Origin: Proteus terrae subsp. cibarius
Lineage (GTDB): Bacteria > Pseudomonadota > Gammaproteobacteria > Enterobacterales > Enterobacteriaceae
DNA length: 64,000 nucleotides
NCBI RefSeq assembly: GCF_011045835.1
Contig: NZ_CP047349.1
Location: 1,984,001 to 2,048,000, forward strand
Direction of reading: 5' to 3'
This document shows, piece by piece, positions 10,742 through 19,268 of this stretch (position 1 is its first letter; every line of letters begins with the position of its first letter). The position numbers and the translations under genes were made by a program. The notes under the pieces were generated by a model. The model was not told where the DNA came from. It did not search any database and saw nothing but the letters and a program-made list of their open reading frames with translations.

Positions 10742-11550
10742 AGTAACTCCTTGACACTCTTTTATTTTTATTTTTACTAACAATCGTTAGTCGATTATTT
10801 AGTAGTCATTAAACTAGAAACTAAACATGCCTTGTAACTGACTTGAGTATAACGAATAAATGGAAAAATATTTGAGTTATTGAGCTATTAATGAAAAAAA
10901 CAGGAAACATTGAGAAGGAATAGAAAAGAGAGGGAAAAACAGAAAACAACGGCGGACAAATGAAAGCAATAATTAGTGTACCATACTGAATTCTCAGTAA
11001 TCTAATTATCTATTAATAATAGATTTAGCATTAATTTCATTATTCACACGACTTATTGTTTACTGCTTATCCCCAGCAATCGTGTTACCTATTTGAAGCG
11101 CAGACAAAATAGATATGATCACTTTCAGTAGTACTGAACGATAACAAGCAAATAACTTTACAGTCACGGTTAATCTACCTGAATAAAGAAATAATAATAT
11201 GTCTTAAATCAAAAAAATCAAATGTTTTAAAATATACTGCAATATTTTGAAATATTTGCAATATCTCATCATTAAGTAAGAAATATTTAACAGATGTGTC
11301 AATTTTTAAACCTATACAACACAAGAGAGTTTATCTAAAAAAAGATAATTCGTCAAACCGTAAGTGCTTAGAATATAGTGTCTATTTTTTTACTTTATGT
11401 AGAATCTCATTACTAGTAAACAAATTGTCTAAAGATATTCGATATGATTAATGTTTAGATAAACTTATCAATAAACATTAAAAAGTGTGTTCCAACGCCT
11501 AAATACTGTATAAATCATTTAAAAATTGAAAAAAAAATTTAATAAAAAAA

Positions 11551-11590
11551 AGAGCAAGAAAAATGATTTTTGCTTCTTTTTTACTTTTTT
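11551..11590 (+). terminator. Orphan terminator-like hairpin
   Basis: AGAGCAAGAAAAAT folds with ATTTTTGCTTCT and is followed by TTTTTTACTTTTTTTT. No annotated gene reads into it on the forward strand, and murJ on the reverse strand ends 180 bases away behind a nearer hairpin. It could end an undetected small RNA transcribed rightward through the gap. Confidence 0.4.
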
Positions 11591-11724
11591 TTCTTTCTAA
11601 GGGGCGCCGAAATCGTGTAACTAAATGCTAGAAGTGTGATCTATGTTGCATTATAAATAGTCTAAAAATAGAGAAAGGTTCTAGACGGGGAGAGTTCTCT
11701 TGATAAAAACATTGTTAATTTTCC

Positions 11725-11757
11725 AACTCCTCACTTTTATACAAAAAGCGAGGAGTT
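11725..11757 (-). terminator. Hairpin just downstream of murJ
   Basis: AACTCCTC (11725-11732) pairs with GAGGAGTT (11750-11757), with an inner CTTTT/AAAAG extension. It begins 12 bases past the murJ stop on the reverse strand. No strong T tract follows, so it may act as a stabilising 3' hairpin or a weak terminator. Confidence 0.5.
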
Positions 11758-11768
11758 TGTGTTATCAG

Positions 11769-13304
11769 TTATAAAGCACGTAGTGAGAAATGACGAGGCC
11801 TAAACCCTAATGCATACAGCGCAACAAAATAGCTTCCTGCTCCGACGACTACAACTAATAGCAAACGTAAGATACGCATTAGCATACTGCCAATATCCCA
11901 ACTTGGCATGACCCACAACATTCCAACTAGCACAGCCCCCATTACAGCAAGCGCAATAACAAGTTTTAATAAAAACACAGGCCAACCGGCTAAAGGCTGA
12001 TAGATATCTTTCTTACGGATTTGCCAAAACAACATAGAGGCATTGAAACAAGCTGCAATACCAATTGAGAGCGCAAGACCCACATGTTTTAAACTACCAA
12101 TAAACGCAAGGTTCATTAATTGTGTGAGGATCAATGTGGCAATCGCAATTTTTACGGGTGTTTTAATATCCTGACGAGAATAAAAACCCGGTGCTAAGAT
12201 TTTTATGATAATCAGCCCCATTAGTCCAACACAGTAAGCAATTAGCGCTTGTTGTGTCATTAATGCATCATGAGCATTAAAATTACCATACTGGAATAAA
12301 GATGCAGTTAAGGGCCCTGATAGTACCGCTAAACCAATAGTACAAGGCAGTGCCAATAAAAAGCACAGTCTTAATCCCCAATCCATCAGTTTTCTATATT
12401 CTTCAGTATTACCACTGGCAAAGCTCTTAGATAATGAAGGAAGTAAGATTGTACCTAATGCAACCCCTAATACCCCTGTCGGTAACTCCATCAAGCGGTC
12501 TGCGTAATACATCCAAGAAACTGAGCCAGAAACTAAAAAAGAAGCAAAAATCGTATTGATAATTAACGATATCTGACTAACAGAAACCCCTAAAATAGCA
12601 GGCCCCATTAATTTCATGACACGCCAAACACCGCTATTTCTAAATGAGATGCGCGGTAAAACAAGCATACCGATTTTTTTCAAATGTGGTAATTGATACC
12701 CAAGTTGTAATATTCCTCCCGCAACAACAGCCCACGCTAAGGCCATAATAGGAGGATTACAATAAGGGGCAACCACTAAAGCAAAAAAGATCATGCTGAC
12801 ATTGAGGAGCGTCGGTGCAAAAGCTGGTACTGAAAACCGATTCCAAGTATTTAAAATAGAGCCCGTCAATGAAGCTAATGAAATAAGAAAAATATAAGGA
12901 AAAGTGATCCGTAATAGGTCAGTCGTTAATTGAAATTTATCAGGTGAACTACTAAAACCCGGTGCTGTAACATAAATCACCCAAGGCGCAGCAATAATAC
13001 CAATCACTGTGACCACGGCTAAAATAAGTGTCAGCATACCCGAAACATAAGCAATAAAAGTACGCGTTGCTTCCTCACCTTGCTGATTTTTATATTCTGC
13101 CAAAATAGGAACAAATGCTTGAGAAAATGCCCCTTCTGCAAAAATACGACGTAATAAGTTTGGCAATTTAAAAGCAACAAAAAAGGCATCGGTTGCCATA
13201 CCTGCGCCAAAAATACGCGCAATAATTGCATCACGAATAAATCCTAGTACCCGTGAAAATAAGGTCATAGAACTCACTGCAGCAAGTGATTTAAGTAAAT
13301 TCAT
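11769..13304 (-). CDS. murJ: Lipid II flippase MurJ
   Basis: Flips the peptidoglycan precursor lipid II across the inner membrane (MOP superfamily, formerly MviN). 511 residues with 14 predicted membrane segments, the same length as E. coli MurJ. The N-terminus [20 protein letters not shown] with [15 protein letters not shown] is diagnostic, as are [17 protein letters not shown] and [20 protein letters not shown]. In E. coli murJ lies near rimJ, mdtH and yceB, as here, but yceH and yceM are absent from this copy of the neighbourhood. It appears monocistronic. Confidence 0.97.
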   Translation of the reverse strand: MNLLKSLAAVSSMTLFSRVLGFIRDAIIARIFGAGMATDAFFVAFKLPNLLRRIFAEGAFSQAFVPILAEYKNQQGEEATRTFIAYVSGMLTLILAVVTVIGIIAAPWVIYVTAPGFSSSPDKFQLTTDLLRITFPYIFLISLASLTGSILNTWNRFSVPAFAPTLLNVSMIFFALVVAPYCNPPIMALAWAVVAGGILQLGYQLPHLKKIGMLVLPRISFRNSGVWRVMKLMGPAILGVSVSQISLIINTIFASFLVSGSVSWMYYADRLMELPTGVLGVALGTILLPSLSKSFASGNTEEYRKLMDWGLRLCFLLALPCTIGLAVLSGPLTASLFQYGNFNAHDALMTQQALIAYCVGLMGLIIIKILAPGFYSRQDIKTPVKIAIATLILTQLMNLAFIGSLKHVGLALSIGIAACFNASMLFWQIRKKDIYQPLAGWPVFLLKLVIALAVMGAVLVGMLWVMPSWDIGSMLMRILRLLLVVVVGAGSYFVALYALGFRPRHFSLRAL

Positions 13305-13450
13305 AAAGTCATTCTAATTTGTGTTGAATGGAATAAAAAGAAAGGGACTATACTCCGTCTCTCACATCGAAAAATCAATCTTCAATTAGCTAAGAATATA
13401 CTGTGACTCTGTTTATCTACGACTAACCAAAGCGATTAAAAAATAGCAAT

Positions 13451-14047
13451 TTATGGCTTTGTGAGCATTTTTCTCAACATCACTTCCAGCATAGTTTGGT
13501 TCTCTCTTTCATTAAATTCAGGATCAATAATATTTCTTCCCATTGAACCATCTGCGATAACTAACAGCCATGTTGCAATTTTTTCCGGCTCAAGTGTTGA
13601 GTCTATCTGCCCTTTTTTAATACCGTTTTTCAGCATTGCAATCAAACGCTGTTTGTTGTTTCTTTCATTTTCAATAAAAATCTCGTGAATGCTCGCATTA
13701 CGTGAAGCTTCAGCAAAAATTTCAATGCTAATACGTGCATATTCTGGATGATTATAGAGCTCTATAATTTCCTTCATTAAATCGATAATTGCTTGAATGC
13801 ACTCTTCTTCGGCTTCATAGCGACAAAAAATATCATCAAATAGCAGTGCATCTTCTAACGCTATCGCTTCAATAATCGAATTTTTATTTGGAAAGTAATG
13901 AAATACATTTCCCGGGCTCATACCCGCTTCATGACAGATTTCTGCTGTTGATGTGGAGTGAAAACCTTTTACAGCAAAGCAACGTATTGCAGCATCAATG
14001 ATATGCTTCATTTTCGCTTTTTGTTTTTCAGTAACAGTCTTGTTCAT
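13451..14047 (-). CDS. TetR/AcrR-family repressor
   Basis: 198-residue regulator. The N-terminal helix-turn-helix spans about residues 10-55 (IIDAAIRCFAVKGFHSTSTA, then GMSPGNVFHYFPNKNSIIEA), the standard TetR layout. The C-terminal ligand-binding domain is all-helical, with a TetR_C-like IATWLLVIADGSMGR segment. It is divergent from a GNAT acetyltransferase, and two palindromes in the shared intergenic region look like its operators, so it probably represses itself and the acetyltransferase. The ligand is unknown. ATG 14047 matches the usual short N-terminal tail. Confidence 0.9.
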   Translation of the reverse strand: MNKTVTEKQKAKMKHIIDAAIRCFAVKGFHSTSTAEICHEAGMSPGNVFHYFPNKNSIIEAIALEDALLFDDIFCRYEAEEECIQAIIDLMKEIIELYNHPEYARISIEIFAEASRNASIHEIFIENERNNKQRLIAMLKNGIKKGQIDSTLEPEKIATWLLVIADGSMGRNIIDPEFNERENQTMLEVMLRKMLTKP

Positions 14048-14076
14048 AGCATTAAAAATCTCTGGACAAAATAAAT

Positions 14077-14116
14077 TAGACTGATTAGTCTACAAATAAC
14101 TAGACCAAACAGTCTA
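14077..14116. promoter_or_regulatory. Tandem operator palindromes for the TetR regulator
   Basis: TAGACT-GATT-AGTCTA (14077-14092) and TAGACC-AAAC-AGTCTA (14101-14116) are the same 16-base inverted repeat, with centres 24 bases apart, between divergent tetR and GNAT genes. One arm of the second differs by one base (C for T). Spacing of about two helical turns would put two repressor dimers on one face. Confidence 0.75.
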
Positions 14117-14151
14117 AAAAGTTAACCCTATTATTGCAGAGTAACGATATC

Positions 14152-14787
14152 ATGCAATTACTTAATGAACACTATCAGCTTCGTGTTGCAGAACCTTCAG
14201 ATATTCCTGAAATTATTCGATTATTTGCACAAGCATTTCGTTTTAAATTAAATGCTTTTAATATTGATAGCACTAATCTTAATCAACGTCAGCAATTAGA
14301 AGCTATTTGGAATTCATTAGCCTGTAAAAAAAATAGCCAACAATTTGTTGTCACTGATAATGGAAAAATTATCGCAACATTTTGTTTAGTAATAAAAGAA
14401 AACGACTTTATTGCAAATCCATTTATTAAAACACTATCATTAAATTATTGGCGTTTTGGTATTATTCATTATATTAAGCAAAAGATTTTCTTTTCTTTAT
14501 TTGATTATACGCCAAATAAAAATGAAGCTTACTTGGCACATATTGCCGTATTATCATCATATCAAGGACAAGGCATTGCCTACGCTATACTTGAGTGGAT
14601 AACCCAATATAGTAAAGATGTTCTGAAAAAAGCGTATTTGTCACTTTATGTCGATACTCATCATGAAGGTGCGCTTTATTTGTATCAAAAGAATGGATTC
14701 TATATTGAAAAAGAAGAATCATCACGCTTAACACAGTCTATTTTCCATATTCAACATTGGTACTATATGTTGAAAAAAACGGATTAG
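14152..14787 (+). CDS. GNAT-family N-acetyltransferase
   Basis: 211-residue acetyl-CoA-dependent acetyltransferase. The acetyl-CoA-binding motif A is at YLAHIAVLSSYQGQGIAYAI (core Q-G-Q-G-I-A), and the motif B region is LSLYVDTHHEGALYLYQKNG-F. The substrate is unknown. ATG 14152 is preferred over an in-frame TTG at 14134; neither has a strong ribosome binding site. It is divergent from the TetR gene across tandem operators, so it is probably induced by that regulator's ligand, consistent with a detoxification or resistance role (inference). Confidence 0.82.
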   Translation: MQLLNEHYQLRVAEPSDIPEIIRLFAQAFRFKLNAFNIDSTNLNQRQQLEAIWNSLACKKNSQQFVVTDNGKIIATFCLVIKENDFIANPFIKTLSLNYWRFGIIHYIKQKIFFSLFDYTPNKNEAYLAHIAVLSSYQGQGIAYAILEWITQYSKDVLKKAYLSLYVDTHHEGALYLYQKNGFYIEKEESSRLTQSIFHIQHWYYMLKKTD

Positions 14788-14894
14788 ATGGTTTATTAGA
14801 TATTAAGATTATCATTAAAAAGAGGCTAAAAGCACTGACATAACAACGTTTTTAATATAATTATAAACAGTGCTTTTCTTCCATATGACCAATA

Positions 14895-15476
14895 TTAACG
14901 TTTAAAATAAGTTCGCGTTGTTAATGCAGTCAGTACGTGATCTCGCCACTCTTGATTAATTTGCAGGTAGTTTTTGGCATACCCTTCACGTTCAAAACCA
15001 TGTTTAGCTAATAAGTTCCCACTACGTAAATTATGGGGCATATAATTAGCCATAATACGATGCATTCCCTGCTGTCGTTGCATATAACGAAGTGTTTCCG
15101 TTAAAGCTTCAGACATATAGCCTTGGCCTTGCCATTTTTCACCGACGGAATAGCCCAAAAAGCAGGCATTGAAAGCACCACGCATAACATTGCTGTAATT
15201 AGCGACACCAATAATTTCATCTTCTTTTTGTGTTAATAACAGAAAATGAAAAGCACTTTCTTGTCGGTGTAATTCATTCATATATTGTAAACGGTGTTCC
15301 CAACCAGAGGGTATATAATGAGTTTTATCTCTTACGGGCTCCCACGGAATTAAAAAACGACGATTTAATGTATAATAATCAGCCAATCTTTCAGCATCTC
15401 GTTCGTATGCTAAACGAATGACCATTCTTTGTGTTTCAAAACGAATTTTAGGAATTCCGCCACGATAACCAAACAT
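14895..15476 (-). CDS. rimJ: Ribosomal protein S5 alanine N-acetyltransferase RimJ
   Basis: Acetylates the N-terminal alanine of ribosomal protein S5. 193 residues (E. coli 194). Near-identical blocks include [71 protein letters not shown], and [11 protein letters not shown] at the C-terminus. Divergent from mdtH exactly as in E. coli. ATG 15476 is the family start. Confidence 0.96.
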   Translation of the reverse strand: MFGYRGGIPKIRFETQRMVIRLAYERDAERLADYYTLNRRFLIPWEPVRDKTHYIPSGWEHRLQYMNELHRQESAFHFLLLTQKEDEIIGVANYSNVMRGAFNACFLGYSVGEKWQGQGYMSEALTETLRYMQRQQGMHRIMANYMPHNLRSGNLLAKHGFEREGYAKNYLQINQEWRDHVLTALTTRTYFKR

Positions 15477-15673
15477 TACGATTTCATTATCCTTTGATAT
15501 AAATAAGTCTAATTCTGAAGCAACTCTTCTTATTCTGCCACTAACCTTAATAAAAAAATATCATCTTTAATTTACTAGGAATTATGCACATTTAGAGACA
15601 GAATAGTCGAAGAAATAAATTATTTCATTCCCCCCTTATCTTATTTAAATTATTTGCTTATTGATGGTGAGTA

Positions 15674-16876
15674 ATGGCGCTGGTAACACAAGCCCGTACT
15701 TTGGGTAAATACTTCCTCCTAGTTGACAATATGTTAGTTGTCTTAGGTTTTTTCGTCGTTTTTCCGCTTATTTCTATTCGTTTCGTCGAACAATTAGGTT
15801 GGGCAGGTGTTATTGTCGGCTTTGCGTTAGGGCTTAGACAATTAGTACAACAAGGCCTTGGCATTTTTGGTGGCGCTATTGCAGACCGTTTTGGTGCAAA
15901 ACCAATGATAATAACAGGCATGTTATTACGAGCTTTAGGTTTTGCTTTAATGGCAATGGCGGATCAACCTTGGATACTTTGGTTATCTTGCATTTTATCT
16001 GCATTAGGCGGAACTTTATTTGATCCGCCTCGCACAGCACTAGTTATAAAATTAACCCGCCCTTATGAACGTGGCCGTTTTTACTCTTTATTGTTAATGC
16101 AAGATAGCGCTGGTGCCGTTATTGGCGCACTCATTGGTAGCTGGTTATTACAGTATGATTTTCATTTAGTCTGCTGGGTTGGCGCTGGTGTTTTTGTTAT
16201 CGCCGCCTTATTCAATGCTTGGTTATTACCTGCTTACCGTATATCGACGACTCGAACTCCAATAAAAGAAGGGTTAAAACGAGTTTGCCTTGATAAGCGC
16301 TTTGTCAGTTATGTCTTAACACTAACTGGTTATTTTGTATTATCTGTTCAAGTTATGTTGATGTTTCCTATTATCGTCAATGATATTGCTGGTACACCAA
16401 CCGCAGTAAAATGGATGTATGCCATTGAAGCTCTACTTTCTTTAACATTGCTTTATCCTATTGCTCGCTGGAGTGAAAAACGTTTCAAATTAGAACAGCG
16501 TTTAATGGCTGGCTTATTTTTAATGAGCATCAGCATGTTCCCTGTTGGTATGATCCATTCATTACAAAGTATATTCCTGATTATTGGTCTATTTTATCTT
16601 GGTACCATTACAGCAGAGCCTGCACGCGAAACCTTAAGTGCATCACTTGCAGATCCTCGCGCTCGTGGTAGTTATATGGGTTTTAGTCGCTTAGGTTTGG
16701 CATTTGGTGGCGCTATTGGATATACAGGTGGCGGATGGATGTATGATTTAGGTAATCAACTTGATATGCCTGAACTACCTTGGTTCTTACTAGGAACTGT
16801 AGGTTTAATAACACTTTATGCGTTACATCGCCAATTTAATCGTAAAAAAATAGAAACAGCCATGCTTACTCCCTAG
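15674..16876 (+). CDS. mdtH: Multidrug efflux MFS transporter MdtH
   Basis: 12-helix major facilitator antiporter. In E. coli it gives modest quinolone (norfloxacin, enoxacin) resistance on overexpression. 400 residues (E. coli 402). Signatures are [35 protein letters not shown] (MFS motif A, loop 2-3), [14 protein letters not shown] and [23 protein letters not shown] 15674 gives [13 protein letters not shown], matching the family. It is followed 43 bases later by yceB. Confidence 0.96.
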   Translation: MALVTQARTLGKYFLLVDNMLVVLGFFVVFPLISIRFVEQLGWAGVIVGFALGLRQLVQQGLGIFGGAIADRFGAKPMIITGMLLRALGFALMAMADQPWILWLSCILSALGGTLFDPPRTALVIKLTRPYERGRFYSLLLMQDSAGAVIGALIGSWLLQYDFHLVCWVGAGVFVIAALFNAWLLPAYRISTTRTPIKEGLKRVCLDKRFVSYVLTLTGYFVLSVQVMLMFPIIVNDIAGTPTAVKWMYAIEALLSLTLLYPIARWSEKRFKLEQRLMAGLFLMSISMFPVGMIHSLQSIFLIIGLFYLGTITAEPARETLSASLADPRARGSYMGFSRLGLAFGGAIGYTGGGWMYDLGNQLDMPELPWFLLGTVGLITLYALHRQFNRKKIETAMLTP

Positions 16877-16918
16877 AGATCAGGTAAACTCTTAGTTATC
16901 AATGATCAAGGAGCGTTT

Positions 16919-17473
16919 ATGAAAGCAATTTTTCTAACCAGTATATTAGTTTTAACAAGCTTAATCACAGGGTGTGAACAGCTCAAGCAATTTGATGTGA
17001 GTGAAAATCTCATCAATGACTATATCAGTCAAAAGATAAATCTTCAGAAACATATTGGTGAAGATGAGGTTGTATCTGCTGATATTAAATTAAGTAATCT
17101 TTCTATTCAAATTGGTCGTACTGAGCCGGGTAAAATTCGCCTTTCTGGTACAACTGATCTAAAAATTAACTCATTCTTAGGTAAAACAAGCGCTAAAGTT
17201 GAGCTAACATTATCAGGCCAGCCTTTTTATCAAGCTGATAAAGGAGCGATATACATAAAATCGATGACTATTGATAACTACAAAGTCTCTCCAGAAAAAA
17301 TGGATGCTGTAGTTGTGGCACTAAAGCCTTATTTAGATACAACTATCGCAACTTACTTTGATACTCATCCTGTTTATGTTCTTAATCCAGAAAAAAATAG
17401 TGCTGAGGCTGCCGCGTTTAAGTTAGCTAAAGGAATTGAAGTTAAACCGGGTAAATTCGTGATCCAACTCTAA
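16919..17473 (+). CDS. yceB: DUF1439 lipoprotein YceB
   Basis: 184-residue lipoprotein of the DUF1439 family. The signal MKAIFLTSILVLTSLITGCE has lipobox ITGC with cysteine 19. The mature body has the YceB pattern INDYISQKINLQKHIG and ends with KGIEVKPGKFVIQL. The fold is lipid-binding-like, but no function is established. SD AAGGAG precedes ATG 16919. E. coli has grxB between yceB and mdtH; it is absent here. A terminator follows. Confidence 0.92.
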   Translation: MKAIFLTSILVLTSLITGCEQLKQFDVSENLINDYISQKINLQKHIGEDEVVSADIKLSNLSIQIGRTEPGKIRLSGTTDLKINSFLGKTSAKVELTLSGQPFYQADKGAIYIKSMTIDNYKVSPEKMDAVVVALKPYLDTTIATYFDTHPVYVLNPEKNSAEAAAFKLAKGIEVKPGKFVIQL

Positions 17474-17517
17474 TAGTTACGCGAGTTGATTAAAAATATT
17501 TATCGTCATTAATGAGA

Positions 17518-17546
17518 AAGGCAAACCTAATGGTTTGCCTTTTTTA
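17518..17546 (+). terminator. Rho-independent terminator after yceB
   Basis: AAGGCAAACC-TAAT-GGTTTGCCTT with a T6 tail, between the convergent yceB and ycdY genes. An excellent intrinsic terminator. Confidence 0.93.
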
Positions 17547-17582
17547 TGAATAATAAAATACTTTTGCAAAGAAATAGTTATA

Positions 17583-18164
17583 TTACTCTGCTTGCATATT
17601 TTCTGTCTCATCACTCTCTTCATCATCAGAGAGTTCTTCACGTAATGCTGATAACGCACCACGGGCAATACCTGCTAGTGTACGATAAAAGCCACTTGTT
17701 GCATGAGCTTCTACCTTACCTAAAAATACGCCAGCCCAAGGTAGCAGATATTCATCAAATAATTGTATTTGAGCTAATACTTCATCTTCCGCTGAATTAT
17801 CTTCAAGCCATGAAGCAGCAAGTAATAAAGCACCAAAGCTGTCTGTTGCATTGTCAGTAACAGGCATACCTCTTGTGACTAAAAATTGACGAATATCGTC
17901 TTCTTTGATCTTTTCATAATCATGGGCATAAACAGACACAGCTGGCGCTTCGCTACCAAAAAGGGATTGATAATCTGCTTCAACAACAGCCAAATCTTTG
18001 ACACTGCTTTTTAATGTATTAAAGAGCTCATCTTGCTCTAATGGCCATAACTGACTAAGTTTTCCTTCACCAATCATTGTAATAATTGGCGATAAAATAG
18101 GATCCTTAGGGGCACGCTGAAATAATGTGCCTAAAAGTCGGCAAACTATTGAAAATTCATTCAT
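17583..18164 (-). CDS. ycdY: TorD-family chaperone YcdY
   Basis: 193-residue all-helical chaperone of the TorD/DmsD family. In E. coli YcdY activates the zinc phosphatase YcdX and affects swarming. Conserved features are the start MNEFSIVCRLLGTLFQRAP, the WPLEQDELF segment, LLLAASWLEDNSAEDE and LPWAGVFLGKVEAHA. The C-terminus is an acidic tail (REELSDDEESDETENMQAE), longer than in E. coli. The usual partner ycdX is not adjacent; accessory genes occupy the expected space towards ghrA. Confidence 0.92.
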   Translation of the reverse strand: MNEFSIVCRLLGTLFQRAPKDPILSPIITMIGEGKLSQLWPLEQDELFNTLKSSVKDLAVVEADYQSLFGSEAPAVSVYAHDYEKIKEDDIRQFLVTRGMPVTDNATDSFGALLLAASWLEDNSAEDEVLAQIQLFDEYLLPWAGVFLGKVEAHATSGFYRTLAGIARGALSALREELSDDEESDETENMQAE

Positions 18165-18280
18165 TATATTTTCATCCTAAAAAGTTTCGCGTTATTGTGC
18201 TTTTAACGGCAAGAAAATCAACTTTTTTCGTCATTTCTCTTCTATTGTTAATATTACTATCTTTAATCGCTTAAAACAGA

Positions 18281-18331
18281 AAAAGCGCGCTCTTATTATT
18301 AAGTCTTTTACTTAATATAAGAAACGCGCCT
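18281..18331 (-). terminator. Long hairpin terminator after the 2OG oxygenase gene
   Basis: On the reverse strand GCGCG-N3-CTTAT-ATTAAGT pairs with ACTTAAT-AATAAG-AGCGCGC and then enters TTTTC. The GC-rich base and long AT stem, 85 bases after the oxygenase stop, look like an intrinsic terminator isolating the accessory locus from ycdY. Confidence 0.75.
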
Positions 18332-18415
18332 AATCCCATGCTACTTATCTTCTAAAGCAGTTTTATAATAAAGTATTAAAAACGACTTTATGACAACAGC
18401 ATTTTATTGCATTTT

Positions 18416-19024
18416 TTAACTGGCTATATCGAGAAAATTATCTCTTACACCATTCACACGAAACCATCCTGCAATACTCACTCGCTCTTTATTAGTAGGG
18501 AGTACTTCATGAGGGAATTGTTCCGAAAGGAAAACAACTAAACGCCCTCCTTTTGGTGTGATTGTCGCAAGTTCGTTATCCTTTAAATCATAAATAACTA
18601 ATTCGCCACCATCTTCGGTTGTCCAATCCTCATTAAGATATAACACAGTGGTTAAACGTCGAGTCACATTTTCTTTAAAAGCATCAAGATGTTTTTTATA
18701 AAATGCGCCTTTCTCATAACACGCAAAATGTGCTTCGTATTCAAAAAGTCCTAAATAAAATTCTCGATTAACAGCACGTTGAATAGACTCCATTTGCATT
18801 AAATAATGTTGTACTGGTTCACCCATTTCTGGCTCTAGCCAACTTATTTTATCGCTACGTATTGTTGTTTCTGCTTGACGATTTTCATGACGACCAATAC
18901 GAGCTTGTTGTGCATTGCCACCAAAACAAGTGCGTAGTTGTCGAACAGCTTCTGGTGTGAGGAAATCATTCCATACACACCATCCTTTCTCTGCTATTTG
19001 CTCAAGAAGTTCTGCTATATTCAT
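18416..19024 (-). CDS. 2-oxoglutarate/Fe(II)-dependent oxygenase
   Basis: 202-residue prolyl-4-hydroxylase-like (P4Hc) dioxygenase. The iron-binding triad is visible: HLDAF (His/Asp, about residues 118-120) and QFPHEV (distal His, about residue 168), followed by the 2OG-binding Arg in RVSIAGWFR. The preceding ACYEKGAFYKKHLDAF is typical of bacterial relatives in the PiuC/EGLN-like group. The substrate (protein or small molecule) is unknown. It is codirectional with the large AT-rich gene upstream, with a 244-base gap, so a shared operon is doubtful. Base composition is closer to backbone than that gene. Confidence 0.85.
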   Translation of the reverse strand: MNIAELLEQIAEKGWCVWNDFLTPEAVRQLRTCFGGNAQQARIGRHENRQAETTIRSDKISWLEPEMGEPVQHYLMQMESIQRAVNREFYLGLFEYEAHFACYEKGAFYKKHLDAFKENVTRRLTTVLYLNEDWTTEDGGELVIYDLKDNELATITPKGGRLVVFLSEQFPHEVLPTNKERVSIAGWFRVNGVRDNFLDIAS

Positions 19025-19268
19025 TAAGTATATTGTCTTATTAACATGGGAAATAACTTTATATCACTAAGCCAAGCAAAATCACAATTTAATACGCTTA
19101 TCCTCTCGATAACATCATTTTATCAGAGGTAAGTTCTATTAAATCATAAATTTACAGTACTTATAACATATTGTACTATTGTGATTCACAAAAAACTTTT
19201 TAAAAACATAGCACTATAAGGTAGAATCACTATTATTAATTAAACATATAAGACAAATGAATATTTAA

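Larger units (their letters stand above)
10742..11768. other. Gap of about 1 kb with no recognisable gene
   Basis: Very AT-rich and full of in-frame stops on both strands, with no credible coding frame. The lipoprotein promoter region lies at its left end, and an orphan terminator-like hairpin at 11551-11590 and another hairpin at 11725-11757 at its right end. The patch near 11600-11650 (AGGGGCGCCGAAATCG) is locally GC-richer. No tRNA, insertion sequence or repeat array is visible. Confidence 0.6.
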
